Positions 17,507 to 25,624 of a stretch of 64,000 bases of DNA are shown here, piece after piece. This DNA is from Dyadobacter sandarakinus (GTDB taxonomy: Bacteria; Bacteroidota; Bacteroidia; Cytophagales; Spirosomataceae). Numbering within the stretch: position 1 is the stretch's first letter; each line of letters begins with the position of its first letter. Position numbers and translations under genes: made by a program. The stretch spans positions 3,598,001 to 3,662,000 of the forward strand of contig NZ_CP056775.1 of the NCBI RefSeq assembly GCF_016894445.1, read 5' to 3'. The notes under the pieces were generated by a model. That model worked only from the letters and a program-made list of their open reading frames with translations. It had not been told where the DNA came from and searched no databases.

Positions 17507-18280
17507 ATGAGAGCGATATGGTCAGGGGCCATCGGATTTGGCCTTGTTAATATTCCCGTCAAACTTTTTAGTGCCACGCAGGCCGCGGAACTGGACCTGG
17601 ACATGCTGGACAAAAAGGATCACGCCAACATCAAGTACCAGCGCGTTAACGCCAATACGGGCCGGGAGGTGGACTGGGACAATATTGTGCGCGGCTTTAA
17701 GGTAGACGATGAGTACGTGATCGTGGAAGAGAGCGACTTTGAAAAAGCCAGTCCCGAAAAAACCAAGATCATTGAGATCCAGGAATTTGTGGAAGAGCGC
17801 GACATTGATACCATTTATTACGAAACGCCCTACTACCTGCAGCCCGAAAAGTCGGGCGCCAAGCCTTACGCCCTGCTGCGGGAAGCATTGAAAAAGACAA
17901 AGAAATGCGGGCTGGGTACGTATGTGCTCCGTAACCGGGAAAGCTTGGTACTGATCAAAGCCGTGGGAGACCTGCTGATTCTCAATAAAATCCGGTTCCA
18001 GGATGAGATCCGCGATACCGACGAGCTCAATATTCCGGAGGTGACCATCAAACCCGCTGAAATGGACATGGCAGTGCAGCTGATCAAGCAGTTGACTACG
18101 GATTTCGACATTTCAAACTATAAGGATACCTACAATGAAAACCTGCTTAAACTGATCATGGCGAAGGCAAAAGGCAAGAAGCCGGTCGGTCCGAAAATGA
18201 AGGTGGTGCATTCAAAAAGCCGCGATCTGATGGCCCAGCTCAAAGAGAGCCTGGCTGCGCCCAAACGCAAGGCATCCTAG
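17507..18280 (+). CDS. ku: Ku protein (non-homologous end joining)
   Basis: The 257-residue protein matches bacterial Ku from its first residues, MRAIWSGAIGFGLVNIPVKL, through the ring-forming beta-barrel core and a basic Lys-rich tail. Bacterial Ku is a homodimer that binds double-strand break ends and recruits LigD. The length is typical. It is followed after 23 bases by a LigD-type polymerase gene, so end joining is likely encoded as an operon, but no ATP-dependent ligase domain lies in the window. Confidence 0.93.
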   Translation: MRAIWSGAIGFGLVNIPVKLFSATQAAELDLDMLDKKDHANIKYQRVNANTGREVDWDNIVRGFKVDDEYVIVEESDFEKASPEKTKIIEIQEFVEERDIDTIYYETPYYLQPEKSGAKPYALLREALKKTKKCGLGTYVLRNRESLVLIKAVGDLLILNKIRFQDEIRDTDELNIPEVTIKPAEMDMAVQLIKQLTTDFDISNYKDTYNENLLKLIMAKAKGKKPVGPKMKVVHSKSRDLMAQLKESLAAPKRKAS

Positions 18281-18303
18281 GATCAACCATTTTCTGAAAT
18301 ACC

Positions 18304-19203
18304 ATGAAAAAGGAAGCGGAACTTACCCACCTGGACAAGGTTTACTGGCCGGAAGAGCAAATCACGAAAGGTGAGCTACTGGAATATTACGCCAATATCG
18401 CGCCCTACATCCTGCCCTACCTCAAAAACCGTCCGCTCTCCATGCGTCGCAACCCCAATGGTATTACGGAGCCCAGCTTTTTTCAGAAAGATGTGGGCGA
18501 TTCAGCACCCGACTGGGTGAAGACATTTGCCATTGAGGCCGAATCAACGGGTAAAATGGTGCATTATATGGTTTGCAATGACGTACAAACGCTCCTGTAT
18601 GCCGCGAACCTGGGCTGCATAGAAATGAACCCGTGGAACTCCACAATCAGCAAGCTGGACTATCCCGACTACATTGTTATGGATATAGACCCGTCGGATA
18701 AAAACACCTTTGATGATGTGGTTGACGTGGCTTTGGTGATCAAAGAAATCATGGATCAGACTGGCATAGAGGGTTTTTGTAAAACATCCGGGTCCAGCGG
18801 CTTGCATGTGTACATTCCTTTTCATAAAAAATACACCTTTGATGAAAGCCGTGACTTTGCAGAAATCCTGGCCCGGATGGTTACTGAAAGGCTCCCCAAA
18901 CTGACGACACTGGAGCGGTCACTTTCCAAAAGAAAGAAGAACCAGATTTACGTCGATTTCCTGCAAAACCGCATTGCCCAGACGCTTGCCTGCGCCTATA
19001 GTGCCCGGCCCAAACCCGGTGCGACGGTATCCGCTCCGCTGGAATGGAAAGAAGTAAAACATGGCCTGAGACCCACCGACTTTACCATCAAAAACATGGC
19101 GGACCGGGTGAAGCAAAAAGGGGATCTTTTTAAAGGTGTGCTGGGCAAAGGCATGGATATGCAAAAGGTCCTGGCCAAACTCGAATCACTCAGTGAAGGG
19201 TAA
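18304..19203 (+). CDS. Stand-alone LigD-type polymerase/primase domain
   Basis: The 299-residue protein corresponds to the polymerase (PolDom, archaeo-eukaryotic primase fold) part of LigD only. Visible signatures are LTHLDKVYWPEEQITKGELL at the start, PLSMRRNPNG, the metal-binding VMDIDPSD near residue 125 and FCKTSGSSGLHVYIP. It would add or fill in nucleotides at ends held by Ku. The ligase and phosphoesterase domains of full LigD are absent; the ligase must be encoded elsewhere. It is probably co-transcribed with ku. Confidence 0.88.
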   Translation: MKKEAELTHLDKVYWPEEQITKGELLEYYANIAPYILPYLKNRPLSMRRNPNGITEPSFFQKDVGDSAPDWVKTFAIEAESTGKMVHYMVCNDVQTLLYAANLGCIEMNPWNSTISKLDYPDYIVMDIDPSDKNTFDDVVDVALVIKEIMDQTGIEGFCKTSGSSGLHVYIPFHKKYTFDESRDFAEILARMVTERLPKLTTLERSLSKRKKNQIYVDFLQNRIAQTLACAYSARPKPGATVSAPLEWKEVKHGLRPTDFTIKNMADRVKQKGDLFKGVLGKGMDMQKVLAKLESLSEG

Positions 19204-19271
19204 CATGCAGGGTTATTAGGAGAAGTTTGGAAGTAGTATTTACTTTAATACTTCAACTTTAATCCTTTCCT

Positions 19272-20444
19272 ATGCAGCTTTCAATACTTTTGAAAAAATG
19301 CCGCCCCTATGCACTGGCATTGTCCCTGACCCCGTTTCTGCTCACAACTGCCTGCCAATCCGAAAAGAAAGAACAAGCCGAGACTACCGATAGTACCCGC
19401 AAGCCGGTGGTGATCGGGTATGTAGGAGGTTTTCACGGTTTGCTGAAAACCGAAAACATCCAGGCCAACAAGCTCACACACATCAATTATGCTTTTGTTG
19501 ATGTGAAGGAAGGCAAGGCTTTCCTCTCCAATGAAAAGACAGATTCTACCAACTTCAGAAAGCTGAACCTGCTGAAACAAACCAATCCTGAGCTTAAAAT
19601 CCTGATTTCCATCGGCGGCTGGGCGTGGAGCGAAAACTTTTCCGATGCCGTACTGACCGACTCGTCGCGGAAGAAATTTGCGGAAAGCTCCGTCGCAATC
19701 ATCCGGAAGTACAAGCTGGACGGTGTGGATATTGATTGGGAGTATCCCGGCATGCCCGGCGAAGAAGGCAACGTATACCGTCCCGAGGACAAGCAGAACT
19801 TCACACTGATGTTTGAGGCAATCCGTAAGGAGCTCGACGTATTTGAAAAAGAAAGCGGGCAGAAGAAGCTGCTTACTACCGCAGTAGCCGGCTTTATCCC
19901 ATTCCTGAACGTAACCGAAATGGGCAAGGCTCAGGAGTATCTTGACTATGTGAACCTGATGACCTACGACCTTTTCCAGGGTGACACCGTGGTGCACCAT
20001 GCTCCCTTGTACAAAAGCAAGTTATACAATGCCGCACATGGAGGCGACAATACCGTGAAGGCATTTGAAGCTGCGGGTGTACCTGCGGAAAAGCTGGTGA
20101 TGGGACTTCCTTTTTACGGACGGATGTTTAAAGTAGCGAAACTGGAAAAGGGACTGGGACAAAAACAGGTTTCCCAGCGCTACGTGGACGGCTATACTTT
20201 TATCAAGGACAGCCTTGTAAACAAGCAGGGTTTCAAGGAGTTCAGGGACGATGTGGCAAAGGTGCCTTACCTTGTCAATGAAAAAACCGGCGAGATCCTG
20301 AGCTACGAGGACGAGACTTCCGTGAAAGAAAAGTGCCGCTACGTGCTGGATCACAAGCTGGGCGGCGTCATGTTCTGGGAGTATGACTCTGACTCCAAAA
20401 ATTACCTGCTCAATGCCATCGACGAATCCATTAAAACAAAGTAA
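19272..20444 (+). CDS. Glycoside hydrolase family 18 lipoprotein (chitinase-like)
   Basis: This 390-residue protein has a lipoprotein signal with lipobox LLTTAC (Cys28). The GH18 barrel shows LISIGGWAWS (111-120) and the catalytic DGVDIDWEYPG (150-160), where Glu157 is the acid/base and Asp155 orients the acetamido group. The complete DxxDxDxE motif predicts cleavage of beta-1,4-linked GlcNAc polymers such as chitin or glycoprotein chitobiose cores by substrate assistance. It is anchored to a membrane, probably facing outward. The gene overlaps the tail of the convergent endonuclease V gene by 14 bases. Confidence 0.9.
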   Translation: MQLSILLKKCRPYALALSLTPFLLTTACQSEKKEQAETTDSTRKPVVIGYVGGFHGLLKTENIQANKLTHINYAFVDVKEGKAFLSNEKTDSTNFRKLNLLKQTNPELKILISIGGWAWSENFSDAVLTDSSRKKFAESSVAIIRKYKLDGVDIDWEYPGMPGEEGNVYRPEDKQNFTLMFEAIRKELDVFEKESGQKKLLTTAVAGFIPFLNVTEMGKAQEYLDYVNLMTYDLFQGDTVVHHAPLYKSKLYNAAHGGDNTVKAFEAAGVPAEKLVMGLPFYGRMFKVAKLEKGLGQKQVSQRYVDGYTFIKDSLVNKQGFKEFRDDVAKVPYLVNEKTGEILSYEDETSVKEKCRYVLDHKLGGVMFWEYDSDSKNYLLNAIDESIKTK

Positions 20445-21171
20445 GGGTATCCACCTTATGGTAGCCGGCCGGTAAAGCGCCTGTCCTGAACAGATTCACG
20501 TGCTCGTGTGCACGGCGGGTAGGTTCGGGCAGGCGATACTTGCCGACGCTCTGCATGGCAATATTCAGGCTGTCTTCCAGGCTCATACCATGCCCGGGCG
20601 AAATAAAAACAGGCTTGACCCGCTCCTTCGTGCGCAGGGCAAATCCAATGGTATCTCCTTTGTCGATCACTTCTGAGAACTGTCCCCTGCCCTCGCCCGG
20701 CTCATCAAACTTACCTGCGAGTTTCTTTTTGGCACAACCCATGGTAATGCAATCCGCCAGCACCCCAAAGTGCGATGCGATGCCCATGCGCCGCGCATGC
20801 AAAATCCCGTTTCCGTCAAACATGATGACGTCAGGCTTTTCGGGCAGCTGCTCCCAGGCTTCCATAATGGTGGGCACCTCCCTGAAAGCCAGGTAGCCCG
20901 GCACATACGGAAACCGCGCCGTACCCTGTACCAGCGAGTACGAAAGCACCCGCATTTCGGGAAAGCTGAGTACGACAATGCCGGCAAAAACCGTCTGACT
21001 GTAAAGTGAAAGCGAAATATCCGCTCCGGCAATCGTCCGGATGCCGCTGCGCATGGGATTCAGGTCTATGCGTCCGCGCAGGCTTTCCTGAACGCGGGTG
21101 GCCTCGGGTATGCTCAGGCTGTCGTATGCCGAGGAAGGTATATTCGGATTTTCAGAAGGTGTTACTGGCAC
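20431..21171 (-). CDS. nfi: Endonuclease V (deoxyinosine repair)
   Basis: The protein has 246 residues from a GTG start at 21171, the only start that keeps the whole N-terminal region. The RNase H-like active site of endonuclease V is complete: Asp51 in GADIS, Glu98 in YLAFREVP, Asp119 in MFDGNG and His193 in ISPGHGMSLEDS. The strand-separating wedge is PYVP (88-91). The enzyme nicks DNA (or RNA) one phosphate 3' of inosine after adenine deamination. It overlaps the 3' end of the GH18 gene. Confidence 0.93.
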   Translation of the reverse strand: MPVTPSENPNIPSSAYDSLSIPEATRVQESLRGRIDLNPMRSGIRTIAGADISLSLYSQTVFAGIVVLSFPEMRVLSYSLVQGTARFPYVPGYLAFREVPTIMEAWEQLPEKPDVIMFDGNGILHARRMGIASHFGVLADCITMGCAKKKLAGKFDEPGEGRGQFSEVIDKGDTIGFALRTKERVKPVFISPGHGMSLEDSLNIAMQSVGKYRLPEPTRRAHEHVNLFRTGALPAGYHKVDTLTLF

Positions 21172-21232
21172 GATATTTCTCTGGACAGGTTAGTAATTTT
21201 AAATATTTACTTAAAAAAACCAAACCATCCGC

Positions 21233-21739
21233 ATGGACCGCGCTACCTTCAAGAGCAAGTGGGCTAACTGGAAATTCATTGCGTTCGTCGTAATCCTGAT
21301 TGCCATTTTTATCAAATTCTTTGTGATCGACGAGCCCAATGAAAATACCCCGGCCGTGGTGGTACTCGACCTGGAACAGGTAGCGTTCCGGAATGAAAAA
21401 GAAGTAGAAGCCGTACTCGGCGAAGGTAAGCTGGAAAGTTATTTCAGGGACGAAAAAACCAAATGCGAAAAGTGTCCTCGGGTGCTTTACCGTGAGGGAA
21501 AAGTAGATATTATTTATATCAATGAAATCGCCGACCGCATTATCGTTCGCGGTACCGAAGAGCTGGACTTTAATAATAAATCAATCCTGGGCGCACTCAA
21601 CCTGAAAGAAGACATCGAACCTGCCTTCGAGGAAGATAATCTGAAAAGATGGGACAACTATCAAAAATACACGCAGATCTCTGCATTTGAGAAAAAAGGC
21701 AAGATCGACTACATCCTGGTCAAGGCGAAGGAAGAATGA
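21233..21739 (+). CDS. Membrane-anchored protein of unknown function
   Basis: The 168-residue protein has a short cytoplasmic start, one membrane helix (about 14-31) and a periplasmic acidic domain of about 135 residues. A CEKC pair sits near residue 77. I do not recognise the family. The GC content and codon use match the neighbours. It is divergent from endonuclease V with a 60-base gap and convergent with nhaA, abutting it with no gap. Confidence 0.65.
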   Translation: MDRATFKSKWANWKFIAFVVILIAIFIKFFVIDEPNENTPAVVVLDLEQVAFRNEKEVEAVLGEGKLESYFRDEKTKCEKCPRVLYREGKVDIIYINEIADRIIVRGTEELDFNNKSILGALNLKEDIEPAFEEDNLKRWDNYQKYTQISAFEKKGKIDYILVKAKEE

Positions 21740-22918
21740 TCAGCTGCGTGCCCTGCGCCCTAGGCGGCTCAGCGTAAAATACCCCAGCATACCTGACAGT
21801 ACCGATCCCGTAAGAATGGCGAACTTGGCTTCTGCCAGGATCAGGTACTGCCCCGAAAATGACAGCAATGCAATAAAGACGGACATTGTAAATCCGATGC
21901 CGCCAAGCATTCCTGCTCCCAGAATGTGCTTCCAGGAAGCACCTGCCGGTTGTGCACTAATGCCCAGCTTTACCGACAGCCACGAAAAAAGGGTGATACC
22001 CAATGGTTTTCCAACAATCAATCCCAGCATAATGCCCAGCCCAAGCATGGTGGTAAGTCCCTGAGCCATCCCAGGTTCCAAATGGATATTGGTATTCGCC
22101 AGTGCAAATACCGGCATGATCAGGAAATTGACGGGGTTGACAAGTATATGTTCCAGCTTTTCGAGGGGCGACTCTTCCGGGCCCGGCGTAGTGGGTATGG
22201 CCATGGCGGTGAGCACGCCGGCAATGGTCGCATGCACACCCGAATGATGAATGAAATACCAGATCAGCATACCGGGAAGAAGGTACGCGGCGAGATGTTT
22301 CACACCTAACTTGTTCATCACCAGGAGAAATACAAAAATCAGCCCGGCATAAAGCAGGTACTGGTAATGCAGGTCGGACGAGTAAAACAATGCAATCACC
22401 AGGATCGCCATCAGATCGTCTACAATGGCCAGGGCGGACAGGAAAATCTTCAGCGAAGACGGAGCCCGGCGACCCAGCATGGTGATCACCGCAATCGCAA
22501 ATGCAATGTCCGTCGCCATCGGGATTCCCCAGCCGCCAGCAGTCGGCGTATTTTTGTTCAGTAAAAAGTAAATGCCGGCAGGAGCCAGCACGCCCCCCAA
22601 TGCTGCAAACACGGGCATAGCCGCTTTTTTGAAAGAAGACAGCTCCCCTTCCACCAGCTCACGCTTGATTTCAAGCCCGACCATCAGGAAAAAAATGGCC
22701 ATCAGGCCATCGTTGATCCATAATAGCAAAGGATAGCGCAGGTGAATCGTGTCGGAATGGTAACCGAGTTCCTGTGAAAGAAAGCTTTCAAAGGCTGGTC
22801 CGGCAGCGGTATTGGCAATGACCATTGAAATAACAACGCAGGCGATCAGGATCAGCCCTCCGATGGAGCCGGAACGTAAGAAGTCCCGGAAAGCTTTGAC
22901 ATTAATGAGCTGGGGCAT
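21740..22918 (-). CDS. nhaA: Na+/H+ antiporter NhaA
   Basis: The 392-residue inner-membrane protein has the NhaA fold, with the paired aspartates of the ion-binding site at 167-168 (ALAIVDDLMAI) and the discontinuous-helix motif ATDIAFA (135-141). NhaA exchanges protons for sodium to keep pH and salt balance. It lies 33 bases downstream of the DUF5690 gene on the same strand, so it may be read through from the phosphonate locus, but a functional link is not obvious. Confidence 0.93.
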   Translation of the reverse strand: MPQLINVKAFRDFLRSGSIGGLILIACVVISMVIANTAAGPAFESFLSQELGYHSDTIHLRYPLLLWINDGLMAIFFLMVGLEIKRELVEGELSSFKKAAMPVFAALGGVLAPAGIYFLLNKNTPTAGGWGIPMATDIAFAIAVITMLGRRAPSSLKIFLSALAIVDDLMAILVIALFYSSDLHYQYLLYAGLIFVFLLVMNKLGVKHLAAYLLPGMLIWYFIHHSGVHATIAGVLTAMAIPTTPGPEESPLEKLEHILVNPVNFLIMPVFALANTNIHLEPGMAQGLTTMLGLGIMLGLIVGKPLGITLFSWLSVKLGISAQPAGASWKHILGAGMLGGIGFTMSVFIALLSFSGQYLILAEAKFAILTGSVLSGMLGYFTLSRLGRRARS

Positions 22919-22951
22919 GGGGTAAAAGTAAGAAAAAACCCGCCCGCGGGA

Positions 22952-24253
22952 TCAAAGTGCAGTAAATACAGGTGTATTTTTCTCCACCATGCTGCGCCTG
23001 CGCTGACGCTCAAAATAAATGTTGCTGATGGCCAGCAGCAGCACACCACACCCAAACTGGATGTAGGCAAACTCCATCAGTACCGTGGACCAGCTAATGG
23101 TTTTCATAAAAAATTCTTTGTACAAAAGCAGCCCTACGCTGCCCAGATAGCCTATACTCTCACAGGTATATACAAAGTAACCTGCATTGGCCCTGATCCT
23201 GAACAATGCAATCATCCTTTCAAAAACGACCGATTGCAGCACGGTATAAGCCAGGAACATCCCCATACCAACCAGTAACATCCAATAAAAACCGCTGATG
23301 AGGCCGTGGGCATACAGGAAGGTGCCGAAACCGGTCATGCACATGCCCGAAAGAAGAATCAGGTTGGTAAGCCGGAAGCCCGTCAGGTTATCGCGTACCA
23401 GCGCCAGGGCGCCCACCACAATAAGAACAATGATGCCTGTGATCATTTCAGTAGTGGAAAGTACACTGCTCGACCAGTTTGCGTCGATCTCGTTCCATAT
23501 CTCGATCGTAAAATTATCACGGAAGTCACGCACAACCACCAGGCTGGCGTAGCAGGCAACAAGACAAATAACCGGCAGCCCGTACTCCCGCATGACATGC
23601 CGCTTGTCGACCCGGGTCATGGGCTGGCGCTCAGTACGCAGGCGGATATCCTCGCTGGTTGGATCGGGCAGGACAGAAAGCATCCACACGAATACCAGGA
23701 AGAGCGGCAGAAAAAGCAGTCCCATCAATGCCGGCATCCAGAATTCCGATACAAACGGCAACAGCTGATGCAGCTCAATGTAGGTGGTTTTGAGTATCCC
23801 GGAAGCTACTACTACACTGATGTTGAGCCCCATCGCGAGCATTTCGGTAAAGCGGCGGCCTTCGAGAAAGCTGAACACCACGCCGTATACCATGCCCAGC
23901 GGCAGCCCATTGATAAAAAGAAAAATGAAGTTGTATGGAAAAGGCACAATACCGAACAGCAGCAGGGCAACTTCCGCAATAAAAATAAGACTGATAATAA
24001 AGGGGATGCGCATCCGGTGCTGCAGTTCGGAGATGATTTTAATACCGGCAAACTTCGACAGGGTGTATCCTGCCACCTGCGAAATGATCAGCACGGCTTT
24101 GTAGCTGACGTCCCCTAATTCGAGCCCCTGATACAAGCCCGCACTAAAAGGCTTGCGGAATGCATACATGCAGAAATAACAGCCGAAGGAAGCTGCTACC
24201 GCCCACACGATAAACAAGACCTGATTGCGTTCCAACAGCTGCCTAGCTCGCAT
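22952..24253 (-). CDS. DUF5690 family MFS-like membrane carrier
   Basis: The 433-residue protein has about 12 membrane helices and the conserved start of the DUF5690 family (SFGCYFCMYAFRKPFSAGLY). Its overall layout resembles organophosphate:phosphate-antiporter-like MFS carriers. Its role is not established. Here it follows the PbfA-like gene by 21 bases at the end of a phosphonate gene run that has no PhnCDE-type ABC transporter, so it is the best candidate for moving the aminophosphonate across the inner membrane. That assignment is inference. Confidence 0.78.
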   Translation of the reverse strand: MRARQLLERNQVLFIVWAVAASFGCYFCMYAFRKPFSAGLYQGLELGDVSYKAVLIISQVAGYTLSKFAGIKIISELQHRMRIPFIISLIFIAEVALLLFGIVPFPYNFIFLFINGLPLGMVYGVVFSFLEGRRFTEMLAMGLNISVVVASGILKTTYIELHQLLPFVSEFWMPALMGLLFLPLFLVFVWMLSVLPDPTSEDIRLRTERQPMTRVDKRHVMREYGLPVICLVACYASLVVVRDFRDNFTIEIWNEIDANWSSSVLSTTEMITGIIVLIVVGALALVRDNLTGFRLTNLILLSGMCMTGFGTFLYAHGLISGFYWMLLVGMGMFLAYTVLQSVVFERMIALFRIRANAGYFVYTCESIGYLGSVGLLLYKEFFMKTISWSTVLMEFAYIQFGCGVLLLAISNIYFERQRRRSMVEKNTPVFTAL

Positions 24254-24274
24254 TGTGACGGTTTTTAGAATTGA

Positions 24275-25624
24275 TCAGGAGACAGTTTCCAATGCATTTG
24301 CGAGAATATGAATGGCTTTCTGCAGCTCCTCCCGCGATATGGTGAGCGGAGGGGAAAGCTGCACTACATTGCCCTGTGACACCTTGAAGCTCAGCCCGTT
24401 TTTGAGACATTCGTACATAACTGCCTCAGCTTCGCGCACGGCTTTTTCCCGGGTCTTGCGACTTTTTACAAGCTCAATTCCCCAAAGTAAGCCTACGCCG
24501 CGCACATCACCGATTAAGGGAAAGTTATCTTTCAGCCTGCCCAGCTCCTGTTCCATGAAAAGAGCGTCGTCGGCTACTTTTGCAAGGATATGATTTTGTT
24601 CCAGAAATTCGAGCATGGCCAGTGCAGCCACGCTTCCCAGCGGGCTTTTCTCGTGCGTAAAATGTCCGAGCGATACGTCTTTGGCCACATTATAGCTTTC
24701 CCGCGCCACAATAGCTGCGATAGGCATTACGCCGCCGCCCAGCCCTTTTCCCAGACAAATAATGTCCGGCTCAATGCCGTAATGCTCAAAGGCGAACATT
24801 TTGCCCGTACGGCCGAAGGCAATGGGTATTTCGTCTAGAATGAGCAGCACACGATGTTTGGTACAGATGGCCCGTACCCGGTCCCAGTAGGCTTGGGACG
24901 GAATCTGCACATCGGTATTACGAATGGTTTCAATGATAAATGCGCCGATATCTCCCTCTTTTTCAATGACATATTCCAGGTAATCGGCATAAGCCAGGTC
25001 ACCGTTTCCGGCAGCTGCAAACGGGCCACGGTAGGTCATCGGCGGCGGGATACGCTCCACACCGGGCATCAACGGCCCCATATCCTTCCGGAAGTCCAGC
25101 TCACCACCCGCAGAAATCGCATCCAGCGAAGCCCCGTGAAAGGAATCCCACAAGGAGATCACCTTGTGCTTGCCGGTAACAATGCGGGCAAGCTTCAGTG
25201 CCATGCTGATCGCGGAGGTACCGCCCGGCGCAAAAAGTACACGCTGCAGGTCGGACGGCATCAGGTCGCCCAGCTTTTTAGCAAGTTCAATCGCGGGCAG
25301 ATTGGTATAGCGGCGGGGAGAAAAAGGCAGGATATCGAGCTGCTCTTTTACTTTTTGCAAAACATAAGGGTTGCGGTATCCTACCTGATGGACATTGTTG
25401 CCGTGAAAATCCATGTACTTCCTTCCCTGCATGTCGGTCAGGTAAATACCTTCACTTTCCACAAGCACGTCGAGGCAGGGTGTCGACAGTGCCTGGTGCA
25501 GGAAGCAGGAAGCGTCAGCTTCCAGGTAAGTGGCGGTATCCTCGTCGCTCATCACAGCGTACCATTCCTGGCGTGCGGCCGAGAGGTTAATGTCGCCTTC
25601 CGTCCGGTTGTGGGTATCTGTCAT
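24275..25624 (-). CDS. pbfA: PLP-dependent (R)-1-hydroxy-2-aminoethylphosphonate ammonia-lyase (PbfA-like)
   Basis: This 449-residue class III aminotransferase-fold protein carries Asp264 (LILDEIPIAFGRTG) and the PLP lysine Lys293 (ICLGKGLGGGVMP). The N-terminal pattern, with FLHQALSTPCLDVL, MDFHGNNVHQVGYRNP and RRYTNLPAIELA, is that of the PbfA group rather than ordinary acetylornithine or GABA transaminases. PbfA converts (R)-1-hydroxy-2-aminoethylphosphonate to phosphonoacetaldehyde and ammonia. The setting fits: a phosphonatase-like hydrolase and an amine oxidase lie upstream on the same strand. The start overlaps the stop of the preceding gene by four bases. An alternative is a transaminase of a related amine. 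Confidence 0.75.
   Translation of the reverse strand: MTDTHNRTEGDINLSAARQEWYAVMSDEDTATYLEADASCFLHQALSTPCLDVLVESEGIYLTDMQGRKYMDFHGNNVHQVGYRNPYVLQKVKEQLDILPFSPRRYTNLPAIELAKKLGDLMPSDLQRVLFAPGGTSAISMALKLARIVTGKHKVISLWDSFHGASLDAISAGGELDFRKDMGPLMPGVERIPPPMTYRGPFAAAGNGDLAYADYLEYVIEKEGDIGAFIIETIRNTDVQIPSQAYWDRVRAICTKHRVLLILDEIPIAFGRTGKMFAFEHYGIEPDIICLGKGLGGGVMPIAAIVARESYNVAKDVSLGHFTHEKSPLGSVAALAMLEFLEQNHILAKVADDALFMEQELGRLKDNFPLIGDVRGVGLLWGIELVKSRKTREKAVREAEAVMYECLKNGLSFKVSQGNVVQLSPPLTISREELQKAIHILANALETVS

Noticed and set aside
21740..22918. NhaA as a member of the phosphonate locus
   Set aside because: It follows on the same strand by 33 bases, but sodium/proton exchange has no specific link to phosphonate use; treated as an independent gene.
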